64,000 nt of DNA from Pectobacterium polonicum (lineage in GTDB: Bacteria > Pseudomonadota > Gammaproteobacteria > Enterobacterales > Enterobacteriaceae), in NCBI RefSeq assembly GCF_005497185.1, contig NZ_RJTN01000018.1:1-64000 (forward strand). Direction: 5' to 3'. Shown here piece after piece: positions 58,057 to 64,000 of the stretch. The notes under the pieces were generated by a model, which worked only from the letters and a program-made list of their open reading frames with translations, did not search any database and was not told where the DNA came from. Both the position numbers and the translations under genes were made by a program. Each line of letters starts with the position of its first letter. Positions within the stretch are counted from its first letter, which is position 1.

Positions 58057-58893
58057 ATGGACGTAAGACAAAGTGTACACAGTGAGCATGCGAAAACGCT
58101 TGATACCACCGAGCTGAGAAAGAAATTTCTCATTGAGAAGATATTTACGCCAAACCACTACACCATGACTTACAGCCACATCGACCGTATTGTGGTGGGC
58201 GGGATCATGCCGGTAGATAGTGAAATAACGTTTGATGACGGCATCGGCAAACAATTTGGCGTGAACTATTTTCTTGAACGACGCGAACTGGGGCTGATCA
58301 ATATCGGCGGCCCGGCAAACATCGTTATTGACGGTACAAGCTATCAGGTTGGCAATGAGGAAGCGCTCTATGTCGGCAAGGGAGCCAAGGCCTTAGCCTT
58401 TAGTAGCCTCGACAAGACTAAACCGGCAAAACTGTATTATAACAGCGCACCCGCACATGCCGTTTACCCGACACGCATCATCACACAGGATGACGCGATA
58501 AAAGCGCCGTTGGGCGATGTCACGACCTGCAACAAACGGACGATTTGCAAATATCTGGTGCCGGAAGTGGTAGAGACCTGTCAACTGAGCATGGGATTAA
58601 CGCGCCTGGCAGAAGGCAGCAACTGGAATTCAATGCCAACGCATACCCATGAACGCAGAATGGAGGTTTACTTCTATTTTGACATGGCGGAAGACACCAT
58701 TATTTTCCACATGATGGGTGAACCGCATGAAACGCGTCATCTGGTGATGCATAACGAACAGGCGGTGATCTCACCGAGTTGGTCGATTCACACTGGCGTC
58801 GGCACCAAAAACTACGCCTTTATCTGGGGCATGATCGGCGAAAATCTGACGTTTGACGATATGGATCATATCGCGATGTTGGATTTACGCTAA
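58057..58893 (+). CDS. kduI: 5-keto-4-deoxyuronate isomerase
   Basis: Converts 5-keto-4-deoxyuronate (from unsaturated galacturonate of pectin) to 2,5-diketo-3-deoxygluconate; cupin enzyme of 278 residues. The zinc ligands are in [18 protein letters not shown] and the later histidine in SWSIHTGVG. The N-terminal [23 protein letters not shown] is characteristic. It is co-transcribed with kdgT and ends before a bidirectional terminator. The next enzyme, KduD, is not adjacent. Confidence 0.97.
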   Translation: MDVRQSVHSEHAKTLDTTELRKKFLIEKIFTPNHYTMTYSHIDRIVVGGIMPVDSEITFDDGIGKQFGVNYFLERRELGLINIGGPANIVIDGTSYQVGNEEALYVGKGAKALAFSSLDKTKPAKLYYNSAPAHAVYPTRIITQDDAIKAPLGDVTTCNKRTICKYLVPEVVETCQLSMGLTRLAEGSNWNSMPTHTHERRMEVYFYFDMAEDTIIFHMMGEPHETRHLVMHNEQAVISPSWSIHTGVGTKNYAFIWGMIGENLTFDDMDHIAMLDLR

Positions 58894-58920
58894 TCCCTTC
58901 CGGCGTGATGCCAAGGGAGT

Positions 58921-58960
58921 AAAAAACGGGGTGGACCATGTTCACCCTGTTTTTTATTTA
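58921..58960. terminator. Bidirectional terminator after kduI
   Basis: The stem A6CGGGGTG / CACCCTGT6 has one G-T pair, a 9-base loop, and A-rich and T-rich flanks on both sides. It separates convergent kduI and the exported-protein gene. Confidence 0.88.
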
Positions 58961-58963
58961 GCA

Positions 58964-59518
58964 TCAGTAATCCAGTTCTACTGGCACAGGATAATCCTGC
59001 AATTTCGCCGCTCCGCCTAACGCTTCACGAATGGTGGCCGAATAGCGCGTGGTTCCTACGCCACCAACAAGATTATCCAGCTCGCTAAAGGCAAAACGTA
59101 GCGCCCGGTTATGCGCCCAGTTCTCCAGTGGCGTTAAACGATAAGTGAAATACACCACCGTCAGTTCCTGATTCACGCGGTCGACTTTCTCAATGCGATC
59201 CACCTGCATCCTGCCGTAACACAGGTCACCATACTGACGCCAGTTTTTATCCCCTATGGGCGATAAACGGTATACCGTGCTGGTTCCTTCCGGCGTGGCA
59301 TAGGCCAGACCCGCATCGACCAACGCGTGCAAACGCCCGCTGTTCCAAGGCGCGTCGCCTTTAGGGCTATGCACTGGCCACTGTTTCTCACCCAGACACA
59401 AAGGTGACCCTGCATCAAAGAAGTCCTGTACCCGCTGCTGATAATCCCGCTCGCTCAGCTGTGCCAACGCCACGACAGGCAAAAGTAGTCCGACTGCGAT
59501 TAACATCGACATTTTCAT
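58964..59518 (-). CDS. Exported protein of unknown function (third gene of a three-gene module)
   Basis: 184 residues with a clean signal peptide (MKMSMLIAVGLLLPVVALA, cleavage near AQ). The mature part is small and globular, with two cysteines (SPLCLGE and DLCYGRM) that could form a disulfide. No family recognised with confidence. Features worth noting are RLHALVDAGLAYATPEG and VVYFTYRLTPLENWAHN. Its ATG overlaps the upstream gene's stop by four bases, so it is translated together with the CarG-like protein and works in the same compartment. Last gene of the module. Confidence 0.8.
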   Translation of the reverse strand: MKMSMLIAVGLLLPVVALAQLSERDYQQRVQDFFDAGSPLCLGEKQWPVHSPKGDAPWNSGRLHALVDAGLAYATPEGTSTVYRLSPIGDKNWRQYGDLCYGRMQVDRIEKVDRVNQELTVVYFTYRLTPLENWAHNRALRFAFSELDNLVGGVGTTRYSATIREALGGAAKLQDYPVPVELDY

Positions 59519-60051
59519 TTTGCTAGCATTGCCTCATCGACTTCCTTGTAGGCCTCATCGACAGATTGGTAGGCATTTTGCGTGACGACACGCTTGCGTT
59601 CTGACCATTCATACAACGGCACACCCGGATCGTCCTGCGACGAGTTGAAACCGTAAATCGTCAAAATAACTTTTGCAGGATCAAAGGCGTTTTCCCCTTC
59701 CTTCCTTGCCGATACCAGAAAGTAGCGACCGCCAGACAGGAACAGTTGATTATCCTGCACCAGAAAATCAGCAGCGGCGGACAGCCGATAATCAAACCAG
59801 GTAAACGTATTACTGTTGGCAACGGGCATAATGCTGTGTCCACCGTCCGGCCGTTGTATAAAGAAAGTCAGCCCGAGATGAGGATGCGAGGTATTGTTGT
59901 CAAACTGCGCCACGACAACATAGTCTTGCCCACCGTCCTGATTCAGATCCAGTCGGTTGATGCCGTCTTTCAGCACCACGGGAGACAGTGCAGCGGCAGC
60001 GCTGCTGATGGCGCAGAGCACCACCCCACCAACGAATTTATTTATCACCAC
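59515..60051 (-). CDS. Exported protein, possible CarG-family member
   Basis: 178 residues with a signal peptide (FVGGVVLCAISSAAA). The segment GINRLDLNQDGGQDYVVVAQFDN resembles the DLNxDGxxD calcium-like loop and opening strand of the CarG/CpmJ carbapenem-intrinsic-resistance family known in Pectobacterium and Serratia; this is a weak, by-eye resemblance. No car biosynthetic genes are nearby, so a resistance role should not be assumed. The start is GTG (a second GTG follows directly). It overlaps the upstream FGE-like gene by 14 bases and the downstream gene by four. Confidence 0.6.
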   Translation of the reverse strand: MVINKFVGGVVLCAISSAAAALSPVVLKDGINRLDLNQDGGQDYVVVAQFDNNTSHPHLGLTFFIQRPDGGHSIMPVANSNTFTWFDYRLSAAADFLVQDNQLFLSGGRYFLVSARKEGENAFDPAKVILTIYGFNSSQDDPGVPLYEWSERKRVVTQNAYQSVDEAYKEVDEAMLAK

Positions 60052-60919
60052 GCGTCCTTACCAATCGAAAACCGATGTCCGGCATGAAAAAACCGGGCGT
60101 ATGCAGATCGCAGCTTGCCAGACTATGCACCTGTTCCAGATAGCTTCCGCCGCAAAAGTAGAACATCGTTTTGCCGCCCTCTACCGCATAGGGCTCATTC
60201 AACCACTCAGAGACATTGCCACTCATGTCGTACAGACCCAGTGAATTGGGGCGCTTCGATGCCACTGGCACCGTTCCAAACAACTGCGTGTCCGAGGGAA
60301 AATGCGCCACGCGATCCGGCTGTTCGCTGCCTGCATAGCGAGAGCCGTAAGTGGCATCCGCAAGTCCCTTCTTGCCGCCTCTGGCCGCCATTTGCCATTC
60401 CGCTAACGTCGGCAAGCGGTAACCTGATGCCTGCGGATTCTCACGCATCAGCTTGTCGTTATCGTCTTCTGGAGCACGCTTCAGCGTCTTACCGTCAATA
60501 GTGAGGTAACGAGGTTGCAGTTGCTGCCGTTCGCTGAGTGCATTGGCAAAAATCACCGCATCCCACCATGAAACATTGGTCACAGGGTGTTGCCCACTAT
60601 CCTGCTCAGGTGGCAAGCAATCTTCAAACGTCGCGCCATTGCAGCCACCACTAAGCTGATAACCGTGTGCGTCCGCCCAATCTTGCAGCGCATGGTACTG
60701 CTGATAGGTGATTTCTGTTTGCGTCATGGAAAAAGAGGTAATCGACGTGTTGGCATGAGCCGCATAGTCTTCTGGGCCAAAGACAGAACCCACGTAAAAA
60801 TTGCCGCCGTCGACGTTAATTTCTGTTACCACGTTCACCTTAGCGTCCATAACGGGTAGCGCTGCGGCATGCGATAGCATTAAACACAGCCCTGAAAAGA
60901 TAAAACCGTTCTTTAACAT
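60038..60919 (-). CDS. Exported FGE/SUMF1-fold protein, probably not formylglycine-generating
   Basis: 293 residues: signal peptide (FIFSGLCLMLSHAAA) plus a complete FGE-sulfatase (SUMF1/PvdO/EgtB-like) fold, shown by FSMTQTEITYQQYHALQDW, HPVTNVSWWDAVIFANALSE, YRLPTLAEWQMAARGG, PNSLGLYDMSGNVSEWLNE and GGSYLEQ...IGFRLVRT. In true formylglycine-generating enzymes GGSW is followed by two catalytic cysteines; here that position reads GGSYLEQVHSLASC, so the first cysteine is replaced and the spacing is lost. Family members without the cysteines have other roles (PvdO, EgtB, structural). First gene of the three-gene module. Confidence 0.82.
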   Translation of the reverse strand: MLKNGFIFSGLCLMLSHAAALPVMDAKVNVVTEINVDGGNFYVGSVFGPEDYAAHANTSITSFSMTQTEITYQQYHALQDWADAHGYQLSGGCNGATFEDCLPPEQDSGQHPVTNVSWWDAVIFANALSERQQLQPRYLTIDGKTLKRAPEDDNDKLMRENPQASGYRLPTLAEWQMAARGGKKGLADATYGSRYAGSEQPDRVAHFPSDTQLFGTVPVASKRPNSLGLYDMSGNVSEWLNEPYAVEGGKTMFYFCGGSYLEQVHSLASCDLHTPGFFMPDIGFRLVRTRGDK

Positions 60920-61137
60920 AACAATCCGTGTTAACCGTACTGAGGAGGGAACATCATTTATTTATTCGCCGCCGAAGTATATGCCTCTGCCTACGGTTTG
61001 AGCTAGCCATAGAATAGACTTTTCATCGTCTTAGCGGTTCAAGTGGGGGTCTATAGGTGGGATAAAAAACAGCATCGGGTGCCAAAACAACGCGCCCGAT
61101 GCCAACACAGCTTAGCTCAGCGAATGAGTCGACGCGC
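60920..61137. other. Intergenic region between the two exported-protein modules
   Basis: 218 bases between the permease stop and the FGE-like gene, both on the minus strand. It should hold the promoter of the three-gene module. I see no strong terminator or operator here. Confidence 0.4.
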
Positions 61138-62529
61138 TTACTCCCCTCGAAGCGCCGTTGCGGGAGACTGCCGATAAGACAGCATAGCCGGGATCGTGAG
61201 GACGACAGCGGCAACCAGCAACAGGAGCAGGACGAAGTGGATATCTTCCCATTCCAACGTCACTGGCAGCACAAAGCCGCTTTTTTCGCTCATGACTACC
61301 GCAATCGCACGTGCCGCAAGGTAACCAAGGCCGACACCCAGCAACACGCCGACGCCCACTAGCGACATCAGCCCGCTCCAGATCAGCGTAAAAATGCCAT
61401 AGCGCGGTGCGCCAAACGCGCGCAGTGCACCGATCTGTTTCTGCCGTTGCCGCAGGTGGATAACCGCCACCATCGCCACGGCCACCCCCACTAATCCCTG
61501 TGTCCCCAGCGAGATATAGGTCAGCAGTTCGCGGATATCACCCAACATCGAGTACAGCTTCACCAGCACTTCACCGGGGAACACCGCCAGCGTCGTGTTG
61601 CTGCGATACAGCGAACGCAGTTGATAAGCCCCTGCAATTGTTTTTGGTTTCACAACAATCGCAGGCAGCCCCGCCTGATGCTTGTGCTCTTGTGCTCCCA
61701 CATCGTGATGATCGTCGTCATGTGCTGCCGTAGCTGGGTGGTCACGGCTGCCCGTTCCTTCCGCAGAATGGGCTTCGTCGTGATGTTCATCAGCATGCTG
61801 CTCATCTTCCGTGTGCGCAGCGTCATCATGCCCATGCTCACCTTCATGCTCATGTGCGCCATGATCGCTATGGTCGTGGTCATCGTGGTGTGCATCGTCC
61901 GCATCATGCGGTGGATGGATTCCATGTACCCGCCATACTGCGTTCACCGGAACCAGAATCGCGTTATCCCATGCGCTGCCGTCCGCAGGCAACACACCAA
62001 CCACGGTGTAGGTGACATCATCGTGCGCGTGCGCGCCTTCCGTTCCTACTTGACCGTGGATAGGGCTAAATTTACTCCCCACCGTCAGCCCGGTTTGCGC
62101 GCCGACTACAGCTTCAAAACCGTCGTTGAACAGGCGTCCGGCGGTGAGCTGTCGCTTGCCGTTATCCGTCACCAACGGCGGCGTGGTGCCGATAATCGGC
62201 ATCCCTTGATAAAAATCACCAAACGCGACCGGGGCCGCCCACGCCACCAGCGGATTCTTCTCCAGGTCGGTTAGCACCTGTGCGGGAATCAACGTCAGCG
62301 CGGAGGGTTGCAAAAACACGGATGACAGCACAAGCTGTGTTTCGCTTCCCGGCGCACCGATCACTAAATCAAAACGATCGGCAGCCTTGGCGCTGCCCAT
62401 CCGTAATGCTCTTTCCTGCAAACTCACCGAAATACTTAGTGCTGTCGCCACTGCGATCAGCAACACCACGACCAGCACACCCGGCCAGAGCCGACGCCAG
62501 TCGACCCAGATAAGACGCCATGGAATCAT
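61138..62529 (-). CDS. FtsX/MacB-like ABC permease with a histidine-rich loop
   Basis: 463 residues. Span 1 (WPGVLVVVLLIAVATALSISV) is followed by a large extracytoplasmic domain, then three C-terminal spans with the FtsX domain (GLVGVAVAMVAVIHLRQRQKQIGALRAFGAPRYGIFTLIWSGLMSL). Inside the periplasmic domain, roughly residues 200-285, about 23 histidines are packed with aspartates and glutamates (HDHSDHGAHEHEGEHGHDD and similar), a typical metal-binding patch for Zn, Ni or Cu. Its start overlaps the ATPase gene by four bases. The set resembles zinc-regulated Zrg-type transporters described in Vibrio; metal and direction are inferred. Confidence 0.85.
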   Translation of the reverse strand: MIPWRLIWVDWRRLWPGVLVVVLLIAVATALSISVSLQERALRMGSAKAADRFDLVIGAPGSETQLVLSSVFLQPSALTLIPAQVLTDLEKNPLVAWAAPVAFGDFYQGMPIIGTTPPLVTDNGKRQLTAGRLFNDGFEAVVGAQTGLTVGSKFSPIHGQVGTEGAHAHDDVTYTVVGVLPADGSAWDNAILVPVNAVWRVHGIHPPHDADDAHHDDHDHSDHGAHEHEGEHGHDDAAHTEDEQHADEHHDEAHSAEGTGSRDHPATAAHDDDHHDVGAQEHKHQAGLPAIVVKPKTIAGAYQLRSLYRSNTTLAVFPGEVLVKLYSMLGDIRELLTYISLGTQGLVGVAVAMVAVIHLRQRQKQIGALRAFGAPRYGIFTLIWSGLMSLVGVGVLLGVGLGYLAARAIAVVMSEKSGFVLPVTLEWEDIHFVLLLLLVAAVVLTIPAMLSYRQSPATALRGE

Positions 62530-63218
62530 GCACGATCCTCCTGATAGGGCTTGTCCGCCACAAGGCGTCCTTTTTCCAGTTGAATACAGCGCGACATCTG
62601 GGAAGCCAGACGCGCATCGTGCGTAATGGCAATAAGCGTTGCGCGGCTCTCGCGCGCCAGCGTCACCAGCAGGTCAGCAATCTGCTCACCGCTCTGTGCA
62701 TCTAAACTCGCCGTCGGTTCATCGGCAACGATGATATCTGGCTTGCTAAGTAAGGCTCTTGCTACCGCAACCCGCTGCTTCTCGCCGCGTGATAGCACTT
62801 CGACCGGGCGTTTCCCCGTGTCCAGCCCAACCTGTGCCAGCAACTCTACCGCTCGCTGCCTGAGCGACGCCGGTATCCGCCAGTGGTGAAACTGTGCGGG
62901 CAGCAAGACGTTTTCTATCGCATTCAGACCGGGGAAAAGGTGAAAGTCCTGCATCACCAGCCCGATGTGCTGCGCTCGCCAGCGGTCACGTTCCGCTTCG
63001 TTCAACTGCCAGATGTCCTGCTTTTCCCACTGCACCTGACCTGTTCCACTGTGATCCATGCCGGTGATGGCATTCACCAACGTCGTTTTACCGGAGCCAG
63101 AAGGCCCCATCACCGCCACGCGTTCGCCGGAACGAATCGACAGCGCAGGAATATCCAGCACGGCCTCTGATGTATCAGGGAAGGTCACACTCAGGTGTTG
63201 AATCAATAGCTCAGCCAT
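62526..63218 (-). CDS. LolD/MacB-like ABC transporter ATPase
   Basis: 230 residues. Walker A is GPSGSGKTTL (about 36-44), the Q-loop LVMQDFHLFPGLNAIENVLLP, the signature LSRGEKQRVAVARAL (LSRGE instead of LSGGQ, common in the LolD group), Walker B IIVADEPTASLD and H-loop AITHDARLASQM. It partners the adjacent FtsX-like permease and starts eight bases after the DUF3299-type gene. This ATPase class drives mechanotransmission or export rather than classic import. Confidence 0.92.
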   Translation of the reverse strand: MAELLIQHLSVTFPDTSEAVLDIPALSIRSGERVAVMGPSGSGKTTLVNAITGMDHSGTGQVQWEKQDIWQLNEAERDRWRAQHIGLVMQDFHLFPGLNAIENVLLPAQFHHWRIPASLRQRAVELLAQVGLDTGKRPVEVLSRGEKQRVAVARALLSKPDIIVADEPTASLDAQSGEQIADLLVTLARESRATLIAITHDARLASQMSRCIQLEKGRLVADKPYQEDRA

Positions 63219-63226
63219 CAGCGCTC

Positions 63227-63706
63227 CTAAAGGGTATCGAACGTAGCTTCACGCAGTCGCAGCAGGCTGACAAAACCCGTTTCGGGATCGGTCCACGATC
63301 CGTGCTCCAACACACCTTCTACTTCAATCATGGTGTTGTTCTGTACGAAGGTCTGACGTTTGGCGAGATAGACCACAACGATATCTTCGGGCCAATCCGC
63401 ATCAGACGAACAGAAGGGGCACAGCGCCATCGGCATTTTAGTTAAAACAAAGAATTGTGACTCCGCCTTGAGCGGCGGTGCCATGAAGCCGCGCATCGTT
63501 ACCCGTTTGCCGGAAAGTGCTTTGACCTCATTGGAGAATTCAAGACCCAGCACGCCGTAAGAGGCATACAGCTTATCGAAGGAGAGTTCAGACTGCGCGG
63601 CATTCACGGGTGCGATGCCACCAAGGAGCAGCAACACCAACACCGCACGCAGCCAGGAGAATAAAAGCGGGGTTGCCCCCGCTTTGCTGCATTTCGCATT
63701 ATTCAT
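63227..63706 (-). CDS. Periplasmic protein of the DUF3299 type
   Basis: 159 residues with a signal peptide (AVLVLLLLGGIAPVNA). The mature part shows LSGKRVTMRGFMAPPLKAESQFFVLTKMPMALCPFCSSDADWPEDIVVVYL. The CPFC pair and the surrounding strands match the DUF3299-like periplasmic family that accompanies metal-linked ABC systems. The CPFC motif could bind metal or be redox active. It is 12 bases downstream of the phosphatase gene and eight upstream of the ATPase gene, clearly in one operon. Confidence 0.75.
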   Translation of the reverse strand: MNNAKCSKAGATPLLFSWLRAVLVLLLLGGIAPVNAAQSELSFDKLYASYGVLGLEFSNEVKALSGKRVTMRGFMAPPLKAESQFFVLTKMPMALCPFCSSDADWPEDIVVVYLAKRQTFVQNNTMIEVEGVLEHGSWTDPETGFVSLLRLREATFDTL

Positions 63707-63718
63707 AGCGTCGTAGGA

Positions 63719-64000
63719 TTACTTTTTGTCTTGCGGTTTTACCGCCAGTGCATCGACAATCACGCGGAACAGATCGGTGTTTTCCATGTAGCCACGGATA
63801 CGTTCTGCACCTGGGCCACTCGCCTGAATCACCATATCGTCAACGGCATGAACACCTGTGTCAGAAGAGCGTGGCAGAATCCCTTCACGGAATACCGCAC
63901 CCGGTACTTTCTCGTAGGCTTTGTTGGCAACGTACTCATCTTTTTCGTTCTTGATAGCAGGCACGAACTGACCATCCAGCTTCGGACGGAACGTTTCGTA
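63719..64000 (-). CDS. Alkaline-phosphatase-like protein, C-terminal end (runs off the window)
   Basis: Only the last 94 codons are in the window and the frame is open at base 64000 (YETFRPKLDGQFVPAI...). The tail VHAVDDMVIQASGPGAERIRG with the downstream ENTDLFRVIVDAL is typical of the alkaline phosphatase (PhoA/COG1785) C-terminus, where the histidine is a zinc ligand and GPGAE is conserved. The ATG at 63964 is internal. As first visible gene of the DUF3299/LolD/FtsX operon it supports a metal (zinc) or phosphate theme. The full protein must be read from neighbouring sequence. Confidence 0.75.
   Translation of the reverse strand, partial: YETFRPKLDGQFVPAIKNEKDEYVANKAYEKVPGAVFREGILPRSSDTGVHAVDDMVIQASGPGAERIRGYMENTDLFRVIVDALAVKPQDKK

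Noticed and set aside
61621-62274. 217-codon plus-strand frame with methionine-rich and valine-rich stretches
   Set aside because: It is the complement of the histidine/aspartate-rich loop of the permease gene; the composition is explained by that repeat-like coding.

Overview
The window reads as a chromosome segment of a soft-rot enterobacterium, most likely Pectobacterium. The evidence is the enterobacterial order trpS-gph-rpe-dam-damX-aroB-aroK-hofQPONM-mrcA-nudE-igaA-yrfG-hslR-hslO-pckA-envZ-ompR, together with pectin-catabolism genes (kdgT, kduI, a gnt-type sugar-acid cluster with a KdgR-like operator). The species call is inference from gene content; no search was run. No tRNA, rRNA or CRISPR array was found.

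Layout. 1-0.9 kb: 3' part of an IS110-family element. 0.9-7.5 kb, minus: an enolase-superfamily enzyme plus a complete peptide-family ABC importer (gntDBMNAC-like), read from a divergent intergenic region that carries KdgR-like and CRP-like sites on one side and the FNR/NarL-controlled nirB promoter on the other. 8.2-12.5 kb: nirB-nirD-cysG, without nirC. 13.1-17.8 kb: a polar amino-acid-type ABC importer with an AbgB-like M20 amidohydrolase. 17.9-28.1 kb, minus: trpS to the hof (DNA-uptake) operon. 28.3-38.0 kb: mrcA, nudE, the igaA-yrfG-hslR-hslO block and pckA. 38.3-40.4 kb: envZ-ompR.

40.7-47.0 kb is an accessory insertion between ompR and greB. It holds a TonB-dependent receptor, an MFS transporter and a ferric-siderophore-type binding protein, then a graveyard of frameshifted gene remnants and an ERIC-like repeat. 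greB follows on the strand opposite to tex, so the ompR/greB/tex junction is rearranged relative to E. coli. 47.7-55.4 kb: an OlsF-like ornithine-lipid synthase, a chemoreceptor ending in NWEKF, a citrate synthase and tex. 55.5-58.9 kb: a second ERIC-like repeat, an IclR-family regulator with a striking dyad at its start codon, kdgT and kduI.

59.0-64.0 kb, minus, holds two compact modules of exported proteins. One is three overlapping genes (an FGE/SUMF1-fold protein lacking the catalytic cysteines, a CarG-like protein and an unknown). The other is an alkaline-phosphatase-like enzyme, a DUF3299-type periplasmic protein, a LolD-like ATPase and an FtsX-like permease with a histidine-rich loop, probably metal-related and possibly zinc. 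These two modules, and the gnt-like cluster with its operators, are the best candidates for under-described biology.
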